A DNA stretch of 64,000 nucleotides from Maratus speciosus (lineage: Eukaryota > Arthropoda > Arachnida > Araneae > Salticidae): assembly GCA_963932465.1 (NCBI GenBank), contig OZ010788.1:666646484-666710483 (forward strand), written 5' to 3'. The notes below the pieces were generated by a model that saw only the letters and a program-made list of their open reading frames with translations, was not told the DNA's origin and did no database searches. Positions within the stretch are counted from its first letter, which is position 1. Every line of letters starts with the position of its first letter. This document shows, piece by piece, positions 45,801 through 55,384 of this stretch. A program made the position numbers and the translations under genes.

Positions 45801-46350
45801 TAGATAATCCGATGTAGGTACAATAACTATTGTATTTTCGCATTTGCAAAGAAGTTGACTAAATGGTGTATACCGTATACCAAATGGTGTAAAGTTAAAA
45901 ACTAAACAAATATTAAAATAAAATTATAACAATCAACGTTTCGGTCATCATCCATGGCCATCTTCAGGAAATAGCTGTTACATTGCTATTAACCCCTTAA
46001 TTCTCGCTCCCGTCATATTCACGGGCTGTGTATTTTCCTCAGATTGTTTGATTCCCACCAGTTTTAAAGTAGTGTCGTTTAATTATGGGCACCGTGTAGA
46101 TAATCCGATGTAGGTACAACAACTATTGTATTTTCGCATTTGCAAAGAAGTTTACTAAATGGTGTATACCGTAAAGTTAAAAACTAAACAAATATTAAAA
46201 TAAAATTATAACAATCAACGTTTCGGTCATCATCCATGACCATCTTCAGGAAATAGCTGTTACATTGCTGTTAACCCCTTAATTCTCGCTCCAGTCATAT
46301 TCACGGGCTGCGTATTTTCCTCAGATTGTTTGATTCCCACCAGCTTTATA
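45775..46350 (+). repeat. 296-bp tandem duplication
   Basis: 45775-46070 and 46071-46350 are nearly identical. Both run from AGTGTCGTTTAATTATGG through ACGTTTCGGTCATCATCC to TTGATTCCCACCAG. The unit joins the right end of the mariner-like MITE to the start of a TTAA-8 element. Its junction shows TTAAAG-like microhomology, so it arose after both insertions. Confidence 0.8.
45887..45976 (-). repeat. Retroelement 3'-end sequence (also at 46170-46260, and plus strand at 47400-47490)
   Basis: On the minus strand it reads CTGAAGATGGCCATGGATGA then TGACCGAAACGTTGATTG and ATAATTTTATTTTAATAT. This kind of phrase is common just after the coding region of animal Penelope-like and other retroelements. 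A plus-strand relative at 47400 reads CTGAAGATGATCATAGAGG. No coding region is attached. Confidence 0.5.
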
Positions 46351-46487
46351 AAATAGTGAAATTGGCTACATTTTAGTATCGTTTTACCTGTCATTAAATA
46401 AGGTGAATATTTCTTTTTCATAAAAGTGGTGCCAATAAGCAATTTGAATTTTTAAACCGTAATTTAATCCGAGCGTTAAGGAGTTAA
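46271..46487 (+). mobile_element. TTAA-8 MITE copy
   Basis: Opens TTAACCCCTTAATTCTCGC with GTCATATTCACGGGCTG and closes GAGCGTTAAGGAGTTAA. It has CATTAAATAAGGTGAATATT and AAGTGGTGCCAATAAGCAAT. A truncated second start lies in the first half of the tandem duplication (45990). Its right TTAA opens TTAA-9 copy 2. Confidence 0.7.
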
Positions 46488-47356
46488 GGGTGTTCTCAAA
46501 TCCAAAAAGGCAACTTTCTGACATGAGTTTTAATATTTTTTTTTTTTCGAAAATGCATGAAACTAGCTGGAGTTGTAGTTCAGAAACTATGTCATTGAGC
46601 TGTTTTTTTTTTCATTTTTTTGCAAACGCAATAAGAAAATAGCGTCAAAGTGGACGTTTTGAACCGAGTTTCCGCACGAACGGAGATAAGCACTCAAGAG
46701 ATGGCGAAAAACGTGTTTGTCACGGGATCAAAAACGCTTATAACTCAATAGGTAATTTATGGATCCAAAAATGGAAAAAAACAGTTCAATTCCAAATCGC
46801 TTCCATGGCCAGGCTTTCCAATTTTATATCTTTCTGTTAAAAAGTGAATTTGTAAATGTGTCAAAAAGTTTTGCGCTTGTTGAGCAGAGCAGTTAAGGCT
46901 CCTGTCCCTGCCGGCGAAGACACTCACGACCAAATGCTAATCCTATGGGGAGGGATTTTTTCTAACATCTCGTTTGCATTTCGACATTTTTAAATATTTT
47001 TTTTTTTTTTCGTTTTTTTTTTTTTTTTTTTTTTTTTGCATTGGATAGCCGAGGGCCGTCTCTACAGCGCATCTTTTTTACTTTTTCGATTTTGGTCGCA
47101 GATATTTTTTATAAAGTTACTTTCAATTTCAAAACCGGTTCTGAAAATGAAAGTGTCATTCTAAAAAATATCTGCAGCCAAAATCGAAAAAGTAAAAAAG
47201 GTGCGCCTTAGAGACGGATCTCGGCTATCCAATGCAAAAATAATTTAAAAATATCGAAATGCAAACGAGATATTAGGAAAATCCCTCCCCATAGGATTAG
47301 CATTAGCTCTTGAGTGTCTTCGCGGACAGGGACAGGAGCCTTAAGAACAGCCTTAA
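46484..47356 (+). mobile_element. TTAA-9 element copy 2, with nested hairpin
   Basis: Opens TTAAGGGTGTTCTCAAATCC and closes GAACAGCCTTAA. It is collinear with 24362-24764 except for a 452-bp hairpin set into its 3' part at the TTAA after GAGCAG. Confidence 0.8.
46893..47344. mobile_element. TTAA-17 hairpin element, arms about 200 bp
   Basis: TTAAGGCTCCTGTCCCTGCC on the left faces GGACAGGGACAGGAGCCTTAA on the right. Inner blocks such as CCTATGGGGAGGGATTTT, TTGCATTGGATAGCCGAG and TTTTTCGATTTTGG all recur inverted. TTAA lies on both sides. TTAA-9 copy 1 shows the empty site as TTGA at about 24748. Confidence 0.85.
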
Positions 47357-47610
47357 AGAACAAAGTCAAGCCGTCTTCATTAACAACAGTGCAACAATTC
47401 TTTCCTGAAGATGATCATAGAGGATGAGCGAGACGGTTGATTGTTATAATTTTATTTTAATATATATTTATTTTTAACTTTACAACATTTTTTATATGCA
47501 ATTTAGTAAACGTGAAATTTTCTTTTCACGTAAATATTGAACTTTTTTTATGGTGTCCCGTTATTTTATTAGAACAAGAATACTTCAATTCACTATTTAC
47601 TTATTAAAAT

Positions 47611-47882
47611 TTAACCCTTAAATGCACGATTTTTTATTTTGTTTCGAAAAAATTATATATGATTCTCTGAAAGGTTTACTACACAGGAAAAATAATGAAA
47701 AAAAAATCAGAGAAATATTTTTCATATAATACGTCAATCTTTTCTTCTGTTGCACATCTGCAATATAAGTAAAAACTACTGTCGTATGTCTGTTTTACGC
47801 TAAAATAATGAAAATTAATAAATACTTAAATAAGTAAGCCTTATTTTATATAATTATTTATTTTATAAAATTTAACCTTTAA
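47611..47882 (-). mobile_element. TTAA-11 element copy 2 (inverted)
   Basis: Opens TTAACCCTTAAATGCACG and runs to TTTAACCTTTAA, where the TTAA is shared with TTAA-10 copy 2. With its neighbour it forms an inverted copy of 42595-43117. Confidence 0.7.
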
Positions 47883-48126
47883 CCCTTTAATTCCCATAAC
47901 AGAAAACGTTCTAGAAATCACATAGTTCAGAGAATCTGACTTTACACCAGAAAGATTTAATGGTTAACTTCGCTTTATTTAAATACGAAATGTCCGTTTT
48001 TTAATTAAATCAAATATTGCTATTTTAATTTTCTGGTGTGAATTAGGTATATGCGAATAAAAAAAATCTATTAAATTCAAAATAGTGTTGTTTGCATACA
48101 TGAAAGGCTGTGCACTAAAGGGTTAA
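47879..48126 (-). mobile_element. TTAA-10 MITE copy 2 (inverted)
   Basis: TTAACCCTTTAATTCCCATA to GGCTGTGCACTAAAGGGTTAA, 248 bp, the same length as copy 1. TTTACACCAGAAAG faces TTTTCTGGTGTGAATTAGG. Confidence 0.8.
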
Positions 48127-48204
48127 AAACATTCAGCTCTTTTTAGCAGACCCTGTATTTCTGTTAAGAACATGTAATAAAAGCTAGATAAAAAATAAAT
48201 TCTT

Positions 48205-48400
48205 ATACCAGACATTTCTCAGACTACATAATTAAATTTGAAGAAAAGGCATACTGCTGTTTTATTCCTAGCTTTTTCCCAGTGGAATCGTTTACACAAC
48301 CCTTTAGCAACTAGCAAGTATTGACAAGAGAAGATTAAATCGCTATATAAAGACAAGTCACTACTCTATAAAGTGGATTCTTTTTATTTATGCCCTTCGG
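48205..48400 (+). repeat. Mod-C copy 2
   Basis: TACCAGACATTTCTCAGACT, ACATAATTAAATTTGAAG, CAGTGGAATCGTTTACACAA, AGATTAAATCGCTATATAA, then CACTACTCTATAAAGTGGAT and TCTTTTTATTTATG. Confidence 0.6.
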
Positions 48401-48667
48401 GATGCGTGTCAAACGTACGTACCATTTACTGTGCGTATGGTTTATGTATTTTTTAGTATTGATCCATGTTTTATCTAGTCGTAAAATTCTTAAATTAAGT
48501 AACGCGGAAAACTCTATATGGAATAACTTTCATTAACACCAACGGATGGTAGCTTTAAAAATGATTTTATTTTATATTCTATTCGCACCACTATACGGGG
48601 TGTTTCTAAATTAATATCGGGGTTTTAACGCTTTGTAGTATTTATTACATAAAACTTAAAACTATAA

Positions 48668-49751
48668 TTAACCCTTTATCTACTGACGGTACTTATAAGT
48701 ACCACTCACTTTAAACTTTCATCCCACAGTGAATATCACTAATATTCTAATAGTACTTCGCAAAAACACCCTTTTAACTCCACTTTATCCGGATACATGG
48801 CAACAGTAGTTCTAGGTTTGTTATTTTAGCGAGGAAGGAGGCTATCCTTGACACAGACGATGTGTTTTGTGCCAACATTTTGTTCAGATTGCCACCCTTG
48901 TCTTTTGATTGATGCAAACACGGTATAGGATATAATATAAGTGATGGATTTTTTTTACGTGTTCATTATGATCTTAAAATACAGTTTGACTAGCTATTTT
49001 AGATGAACGGTGTATGTATTTGATTTAACAGTTGAATGACTCGGTGGTACTTATAATTACCGTCAGTACACTGGGTGTTGGAGAAAAACTTCTTGTTTAC
49101 TTTTCGTCTGTGTAGATATCCATCCTTTTCATCTGCTTTAAAATGTAATTACTAAAATGTAGTATAGTAATGATTTCCCTGGTATTTCTTTTCTGTTTCA
49201 TTATCATTTTTTATAGGAAATCGAAAAAGTTGTGGCACCGGCTCGGTTTTGCTATGCTAGAAATAGCATAAGTAAATTCATATATTGCATATGTGGAGAT
49301 GCGAGAGAACGTGTTGTCCCTGGAATATAGATGTCGAATAACTAAAGGACTTCTAACAAGAACGAAACCTAAAAAAAAATAGTGTTTTTTAATCCTTTCA
49401 GGGGCAAAGCATTTTCAATTCTAAAGTGTTGATATAAATGATTGGCTCCGGAATTTGTTAAACGATTTATTTGTAAATAAGAAAAAGCGTCTGTTTCACA
49501 TACTTATTAAATCGAAAATATTTTCTGGTGCCATTTGAAACACCTAGTGGGTTTCCTGTTATGGTATTTTAGTCATAGTGTACTGACGGTACTTTAAAGT
49601 ACCAATTCAATTAATTACCTCTAAATAATTAAATTTCTCACGGATGAGCATTTTTTTTATGTTTATCCTTTAATTTGCATTGTAGTAACTGAAAAAAAAT
49701 ATTACATGAACAAAATTACAGTAGATCATAATGCAGTAGATAAAGGGTTAA
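48668..49751. mobile_element. TTAA-14 element
   Basis: TTAACCCTTTATCTACTGACG faces TGCAGTAGATAAAGGG plus TTAA. CTGACGGTACTT..AAGTACC words occur three times (about 48683, 49042 inverted, 49582). A TTAA-5-like half (TTAATCCTTTCAGGGGCAA at 49391) sits inside. Right and left TTAA are both intact. Confidence 0.75.
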
Positions 49752-49794
49752 TACATAAAATGAAAGAGCAACTCAAACTGTTTTACCTACAAGC

Positions 49795-49981
49795 TCACAA
49801 GAGTTCAATGTGAGCACCTTACTTCACACGGCTCACATCAAGTCGATAGCTCAGTTCTTCCCAAACGTTGATGAGTGTTTGTGGGGGTCATTGTTGCAAC
49901 AGCTGATAGTGGAGGCACATACACACGATCCTTTATGAACCCCGCAGGTAGAAATCACATGGCGTCAGATCGGGTGAGCGT
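49795..49981 (-). pseudogene. Mariner-type transposase C-terminus, left arm
   Basis: Minus strand. It begins RSPDLTPCDFYL, which holds the SPDL.P.D block with the third acidic catalytic residue of mariner-type DDE/D transposases. It ends INVWEELSYRLDV..RV then GAHIE.LL and a stop at 49797-49795. At least three in-frame stops break it, so it is inactive. The domain name is from memory of the family. The N-terminal and central parts are absent. Confidence 0.8.
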
Positions 49982-49999
49982 CTGAAGAGAACTTCTTGG

Positions 50000-50080
50000 C
50001 TAATCAACGTTTGGGAAGAACTGAGTTATCGACTTGATGTGTACCGTGTGAGGAAAGGTGCTCACATTAAACACTTGTAA
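50000..50080 (+). pseudogene. Mariner-type transposase C-terminus, right arm
   Basis: Plus strand. LINVWEELSYRLDV, then YRVRKGAHIKHL and a TAA at 50078-50080: the last 26 codons of the same protein as the left arm, free of stops. It is followed by the same tail (GCTTGTAGGTAAAACTGTT) leading to the terminal repeat. The opposite orientation shows that the 3' end was duplicated head to head. Confidence 0.8.
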
Positions 50081-50360
50081 GCTTGTAGGTAAAACTGTTC
50101 GCGTTGCTCTTTCATTTTATGTATTAATTATAATTTTAAGTTTTATGTAATAAATATTACTAAGCGTTAAAATTCCGATATTCATTTAGAAATACCCCGT
50201 ACTTTAAAAGTAAATTTCTCTTGCTTCATGTTACTAATGTACAAGGAAAAGTAGCTCTTAAAAAAAGTGGTGCCAAGTGAATAAATTCGGTTAAGGGTGC
50301 CAATGTCGGGGCGGCATTGATCCGTTAAGGGTTAAAAATTAAAACATCGTTAAAGATAAC

Positions 50361-50751
50361 AGCATTGCCAAATCTGGCGGATTTTTTTTTTTTTCAAAAA
50401 TTTCTTGAATGTTCAGGGCTCCCACAAGGTTCGTTTTTTGAACATCACTATTTTTCAAAGAAAAATCTTCATAATAAATTTCCTAGAAATTTACGTGGAA
50501 GCGCGTTTTTCTTGTAATTGTTCCAAAAACCTTCCACGAAATTTTTTCTAAAAAATTACTGGACTAGGACTAGTGGAAAACCTGAATGTTGAATTTCTTG
50601 AATCTGTATTGAAAAACTGTCACCAAAAAGCTTAAATACTTATTTTTAACTTACAAAACAGTTTCGTGAAAAAATTTAAAAAATGAATTACTATTCAAAC
50701 TTTTCTGGTATGAATTCTGAATAAAAAAATCTGTTAGATTCGGCAATACTG
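50361..50751. mobile_element. FB-2 foldback copy 3, with an inner insert
   Basis: GCATTGCCAAATCTGGCGG faces AGATTCGGCAATACTGG. Inside, TTCAGGGCTCCCACAAGGTT and CTAGTGGAAAACCTGAA bound a second, hAT-like piece of about 180 bp. Confidence 0.5.
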
Positions 50752-51269
50752 GTCATGATGGGTTAAGGACAGTTTTTTACAAAAGGAATAAGCTAAAAGA
50801 TATTTATATAATTTGCAAAACAACTAGTGTATTTTTATTTTATTTATTTATATATTACTTATGACTATTTATAATTATATATACAAATGTAGTTAAAAAT
50901 ATTGTTCAGTTGCCCTATAGTTTTCAATTTTCTCCATATTTTAATTGTGTATGCAGTTAATGTATGGAGCTCATAAGCAATAGTGTAGTCGCAAAAAAAG
51001 CAGAGAGCATATGCTCTAATCAGAGGGTATACGCTCAAAGCAGAGGGTATACCCTACAGTGTATATACTATAAAATTTTTTGAGAAACAGAGGGTATACG
51101 GTGTTCCCTAAAAAAATCCAGAAGGTATACGGCGTATACAACCGTATACTCTTTACTTCATCTGTGTTCATAAGTATGCTTGTATGTACTGTAAAGTGTA
51201 TGTTCATTATAAGATGTATGCTATAAGAGGTATGAAAGTTTGTAAAACGGATGGATGTAACAAAGGTCT
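50752..51269. repeat. Short-palindrome cluster GAGGGTATAC
   Basis: Between about 51001 and 51150 the word CAGAGGGTATAC or AGAAGGTATACG appears four times. It is joined by GTATACCCT and GCATATGC and GTATAC palindromes. The 92-codon minus frame crossing it is repeat-driven. The rest of the interval (50752-51000) is plain AT-rich DNA. Confidence 0.5.
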
Positions 51270-51475
51270 TTAACCCCTTGGGGACGAGCGACACCTATAC
51301 GTGCCGCATGAAGCGCTCAGAATCCTTGTTTTTTCTCACCAGTAAAATTTTATTGTAAAATTTGCCTTATTTAATCCGCGCATTCTCGATTCTAGAAGAC
51401 ACAAATTTCTGTTTTTAAAAAACAGTGATAAAAGATTAAACATTTCGTAAAAGGTTCCCGTCCCGAAGGGGCTAA
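51270..51475 (+). mobile_element. TTAA-1 MITE copy 4
   Basis: TTAACCCCTTGGGGACGAGC to CCCGTCCCGAAGGGGCTAA. The right TTAA has decayed to CTAA. It holds TTGCCTTATTTAATCCGCGC. Confidence 0.8.
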
Positions 51476-51985
51476 GTATCACTATTTTATAAAGTTTATC
51501 TCCGCTTTACTTAATCCAAAGCTGCTGCCATAAAATAGGGAGTTTATTATTATTCGGAAATAGTGTTACTCAAATTAAAGGACCCATGAGAATCCTGTGT
51601 GGGATGTAGTGTATCACGTATGAAGTATTGATCATGTAGATAAAAAGCATTTAAAAACATTAATTTAAAGGATTTTCAGAATAATCAAAGTCTGTCAATA
51701 AATCAGTTTTTCCGTTTATTTATGTTTTTTTTCCTATTTTATAAAAATGAATTGTTCTCATTGTTTTCATTACGTATTTACTTTAAAGTGGAAAAATGAA
51801 ATTGGACACAACTAGAGAATACATTTTTCTGCACCAGTCACTTTGTATTGATATTATTAAATAATGCCCGACATTTTCCGTCGAATTCGTTAAGGGAAAA
51901 TCGATTATTATTAAATCAATATTTGAATTATATTGTGTTTTAATATTCTATTTTAACTTCATATCATTAGAATAATCTGTAAGTT
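51476..51985. other. AT-rich interval, no gene seen
   Basis: No terminal repeats, no shared module and no open frame worth naming. Confidence 0.35.
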
Positions 51986-52168
51986 TTAACCTCTTGGGGC
52001 AAGCGACCGATATACGTGACGCGGAAGGTGCTCAGAATCTCAACAGTAAATTTTGCCTTATTTAATCCGAGCCTTTTCCCGATTCAATTAAGCAAAAATT
52101 TCTGTTTTGAAAAACCGATAGTAAAAGATTAAAAATTCTGTAAAACACGCTCGTCCCGAAGGGGTTAA
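51986..52168 (+). mobile_element. TTAA-1 MITE copy 5
   Basis: TTAACCTCTTGGGGCAAGC to GCTCGTCCCGAAGGGGTTAA. At 183 bp it lacks about 25 bp next to the CACCAG block. Confidence 0.8.
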
Positions 52169-52470
52169 TTGAACCAAAAATGATAATAAAGCAAGGATTT
52201 TTATTTAAAAAAAAATGATGAAATAATTTTTTTGATTAGAGATTTTTATCTGCTTGAATAAAAAAAAATGTTTAGAATTGCAAAGAGGGTGTGCGATTGT
52301 ATTGTATTATTAATTTGAAAAATAAATCTAATTTAGTATAAAAGGTATATGGTATGTACCATCCATTATTCACACTAAGATTGGCTTGTATATATCGCTC
52401 ACACAAACTAAATTGATAAATATACCCGGCTTTTCTAAAATCTCCAAGACATGTTTTGTGACGTAACAAT

Positions 52471-52773
52471 AGCAGTAGCCACCGCCGCCTGAATACAGGG
52501 CCTGAGCGCTGACACAAAAATGGCGGCTGCCGAAGGCGGATTTTTTTCAGCGTGTGTACACAGTTCCTTGAATTTTGGTACCAATAATATTAAAAAGTTT
52601 TTTCCGCCTTAATTTTCTGAGATGCATCACGACAAAGAAATTTTTTATAAAATACTGGTGTCTAAATTTAGAGGACCGTAGATACGTTAAAAATAATCCG
52701 CCTACGGTAGTCGCCATATTTATGTCAGCGCTCAGGCCTAATATTCATGAGACGGCACAGTAGCACTGCTGCA
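52471..52773. mobile_element. Foldback MITE, GGCCTGAGCGCTGAC arms
   Basis: AGCAGTAGCCACCGCCGCC and GGGCCTGAGCGCTGACA face TGTCAGCGCTCAGGCC and GACGGCACAGTAGC. GGCGGCTGCCGAAGGCGGAT faces ATCCGCCTACGGTAGTCGCC. The middle carries AAAATACTGGTGTCTAAATT. A half copy lies inside the mariner-like MITE at about 45419-45490. It is GC-richer than its surroundings. Confidence 0.75.
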
Positions 52774-52929
52774 GCGATAGGGAAAGAGAGAGGTAAACCT
52801 AAAAACATTTTCTCTATAATAATAGCGGTGTGCAAAAAGCCGGAGACTTGGCAACTCTGGAAAAGCAATGGAGTTCTACTGTGACGTCACTACCTCCAGT
52901 GCCATAGCCTTTCTGAAAATAGCCGTGCC

Positions 52930-53147
52930 TTAACCCTTTCCGACGCAATGGTCCCAGTCTGGGACACCTAATTTTAATTCCATAACTTACAAACGGCACC
53001 AAGAATATTTTAACAAAATTTTGCCTTTACAATGAAAGTTTAAAGTAAGAAGTTTTTAATTTCTAAAAACAATCGTTTGTAAATTCCGGTGTCTGTGAAT
53101 CATTTCATCATTTTACATCATAATTTGTCTGTGCCGGAAAGGGTTAA
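52930..53147 (+). mobile_element. TTAA-4 MITE copy 4
   Basis: TTAACCCTTTCCGACGCAATG to CTGTGCCGGAAAGGGTTAA. Its right TTAA is the left site of TTAA-2 copy 6. Confidence 0.85.
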
Positions 53148-53343
53148 ATCTTTGAGGGGCAAGCAATAATGTATTTGTAATATTGAATTATCACCGGATT
53201 AACCGAAAATTTTTATTTTAAAATAAGGAAAACGAATTTTTCCCCCAAAGTTAAAAATATAAAATTTATTTAAAAGTTTCTGGTGCGAATCTTGTTTAAA
53301 TTATGTCGAATAAAATATATCCCAATGCCCCTCAAGGGGTTAA
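53144..53343 (-). mobile_element. TTAA-2 MITE copy 6
   Basis: TTAAATCTTTGAGGGGCAAG to GCCCCTCAAGGGGTTAA. The first bases after the left TTAA are mutated. It shares TTAA with both neighbours. Confidence 0.75.
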
Positions 53344-53546
53344 CCCATTCCCAACGAGCGGCATATGCATGCTACAAAAGGTACACGAACTCCTTAAATT
53401 TGAACACCGTTAAATTTAAAAAGAAATTTTTATATTATAAAACACATTTTAAGATTTCCAGAGATCTCATAAAATGGAAAATTCTATTTAAAAAAATTGG
53501 TGCTAATAATTAAAAGATGTTCAAAAGACGCTCGTCGCGAAAAAGA
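53340..53546 (+). mobile_element. TTAA-1 MITE copy 8 (decayed)
   Basis: TTAACCCATTCCCAACGAGC on the left; the right side AAAGACGCTCGTCGCGAAAA has lost its TTAA. The interior GTTAAATTTAAAAAGAAATT and TTGGTGCTAATAATT is poorly conserved. Confidence 0.55.
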
Positions 53547-53564
53547 CAATAAGAACAAATGCGG

Positions 53565-53830
53565 AAAACCGGTCATCTCTCAGGACCCAAGTATATAATT
53601 AAATTTGTAGAAATAGCTTAGCATTCATTTCTCCCCATCCTTTGAGAATTTTTCCAATGGAATCTTTTACACAACCCTTCAGGAACTATTGACAAGATCG
53701 ATTAAATCACAATCCAGACAACTCACTCGCTTTATAAGTTAAATTCTTTTCATTGTCTTCTATTAAAACTGATCTGTTACAAAACAGCAAACAAAAGAAG
53801 AATTGGAAGATTTGATAAACTTTGAACGTG
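53565..53830 (+). repeat. Mod-C copy 3
   Basis: ATCTCTCAGGACCCAAGTAT, TTTTCCAATGGAATCTTTTA, CACAACCCTTCAGGAACTAT, GATTAAATCACAATCCAGA, then CACTCGCTTTATAAGTTAAA and GTTACAAAACAGCAAAC. Confidence 0.6.
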
Positions 53831-54089
53831 AACTTTTTTTTTAATCACAAGAAGTGAAAAAGTTTTTTGCACATAATTAACACACATGATTTATTTCTTT
53901 ATAGCGATAACCATCAATAAAAATTATTTGCTTCTGAGAAAACTATTTAAAGGGATTCCTTTATATTTTTGTATTAAGGTTAACTTCCTTTATATTTTTG
54001 TATTAAGGTTAACTTGTATTTATCTCCTATTTTAACCTCTTCAGAACCAAGGCCGTACACGAATTTTTTTCAGTTTGTACAACTTTTTT
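53831..54089. repeat. 28-bp tandem duplication and plain sequence
   Basis: CTTTATATTTTTGTATTAAG with GTTAACTT occurs twice in a row at 53960-54015. Nothing else is recognised. Confidence 0.6.
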
Positions 54090-54570
54090 TTAACCCCTTA
54101 ACGGGTTCGGGTTGGTTTCATTTTTGACGGCCAATTATCTACTCGAGGGACATAGGCCCAGGGGGGAGTGCCCTTCGTGGGGGTCTTTCTAAGGGAACCT
54201 AACCCGTATTTACGCATGGAAATCCATGGTTCGAAGAAAACCACGAAAACTCCGAATGATTACGCCGACGGGCACGATTGGGTTCAAACCCAGCACCTCC
54301 CGTCTACCAGCTTCGAGGGCAGATCGTCTCGGCCACTGGTGGGGCTAACCCTCTTAACGATCGCATTAAATTACGGTTTAAAAATTCTAATTGCTTATTG
54401 GCACCACTGTTTTGAAAAAAAATATCCAGCTTATATAATGACAGGTTAAATGATACTATAATAAAGCCAATTACACTATTTTATAAAACTGGTGGAAATC
54501 AAATGTGAATCAAAAATAAAGAATCTGAATAAAAGACACAGCCCGTGAACATCACGGGGGCGAGAATTAA
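54090..54570 (-). mobile_element. TTAA-8 element, split by a SINE
   Basis: The left piece TTAACCCCTTAACG (54090-54103) and right piece CTTAACGATCGC..ATTACGG to CACGGGGGCGAGAATTAA match the copy at 46271-46487 in inverse. CTTAACG flanks the SINE on both sides. Confidence 0.7.
54104..54352 (-). mobile_element. tRNA-derived SINE, 249 bp, with 7-bp duplication
   Basis: Minus strand from 54352: a GTGGCCGAGACGATCTGCC A-box-like head, then a GGGTTTGAACCC B-box-like motif about 50 bases later. A body with TCGTGGTTTTCTTCGAACC and TACGGGTTAGGTTCCC follows. CTTAACG at 54097-54103 and 54353-54359 is the target duplication, lying inside TTAA-8. An A box, a B box and a direct duplication together make the SINE call good. 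The 93-codon plus frame over it is accidental. Confidence 0.75.
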
Positions 54571-54774
54571 CCCCTTCGGGACGAGAGCCTTTTACGAAAT
54601 TTTTAATCTTTTGTCACCGTTTTTTAAAAACAGAAATTTGTGTCTTCTTGAATCGAGAAAATTCGCTGATTAAATAAGGCAAATTTTACAGTAAAATTTT
54701 ACTGCTGAGGTAAAACAAGGATTCTGAACGCTTCATGCGGCACGTATACGTGTCGCTCGTCCCCAAGGGGTTAA
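54567..54774 (-). mobile_element. TTAA-1 MITE copy 6
   Basis: TTAACCCCTTCGGGACGAGAG to GTCGCTCGTCCCCAAGGGG plus TTAA. It shares its left TTAA (54567) with the TTAA-8 element. Confidence 0.85.
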
Positions 54775-54956
54775 GGGTTAAAAAGAGACTACTTATTTAA
54801 TCAAGGAAATGCCCTGATTAAATAATGTGAATGTTACATTTCTTTATTACTGGTACGAAAAACAGATGCCGTATGCACCTTTTGATGATTCATATATGCT
54901 ACCAATGGTGCCAAAGGGGTGATATGAAAATCCGCTTTACTAAGTAAATGGGTGCG
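54775..54956. other. Short unassigned interval
   Basis: It holds CAAGGAAATGCCCTGATTAA and TACTGGTACGAAAAACAGATG, reminiscent of the common TTAA core. Ends are not resolved. Confidence 0.3.
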
Positions 54957-55318
54957 TGCACCTTCAGTTGGTCCGAATCAACCTGGCTTCGGCGCAGGAG
55001 GATGACAGGGGGCCGGTCGAGGACGCTTCTTTCCGGAAGAAGACCAAAGCGAGGTAACTGAAGAGTGAAGATCTCCGAGTGAGCCCCACTTCCAGCCCGG
55101 AGACTCCGTGCAACGAGCACCTTGACACTCTGTCGCATGGGGTATAATCATATGGACGTCCACTCGTATCCCACTCAGGGGCAAGAGTGGTCCTTGGGGT
55201 AAGGCCGTCTCCTTGCATGGATGAAAGCAAGTGGGTACCATGTCAATTGGTGAATGAACAGGGCCCTGACGAATACTACATGGTCCGGACGGAGCACATT
55301 TTTGCTTATAGACGGGAA
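54957..55318 (+). other. GC-rich block with a broken coding-like frame
   Basis: Clearly GC-richer than the rest of the window. On the plus strand about 54985-55062 reads SAQEDDRGPVEDASFRKKTK then a stop. The frame of the next entry starts about 140 bp later. Composition and mixed frames suggest a captured or retrocopied piece of a coding sequence, unidentified. Minus-strand frames of 79-88 codons over the same block are by-products of its GC content. Confidence 0.4.
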
Positions 55319-55384
55319 GCCGGCAGCACAGACAATCATCTCATCAAGTTCACGGATGAAATTCTAGGATTAGTTAAATCTTGA
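55187..55384 (+). pseudogene. Unrecognised C-terminal coding fragment, 65 codons
   Basis: Plus-strand frame with CQLVNEQGPDEYYMVRTEH, then REAGSTDNHLIKFTDEILGL and VKS, ending TGA at 55382-55384. The last 20 codons recur on the minus strand of the right arm at about 55684-55620 as AGSRDNHLIEFKDEILGLVK, S and a TGA. The ending is therefore a real repeated coding tail and not chance. I do not recognise the family. No start, no upstream exon and no catalytic motif are visible. Confidence 0.5.

Larger units (their letters stand above)
48596..50199. mobile_element. Mariner-like inverted duplication with TTAA-14 nested
   Basis: Ends CGGGGTGTTTCTAAATTAAT and TTCATTTAGAAATACCCCG, with TA at 48594 and 50200. 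The arms carry the same transposase C-terminus in opposite directions (next two entries). A TTAA-14 element of 1084 bp is set into the left arm. Without it the structure is about 520 bp. Confidence 0.8.

Noticed and set aside
54168..54449. 93-codon plus frame
   Set aside because: It reads the SINE backwards and continues into TTAA-8.
54899..55241. Three overlapping minus frames of 79-88 codons
   Set aside because: They overlap each other in a GC-rich block where stops are rare. The plus-strand tail, repeated in the right arm, is the better supported reading.
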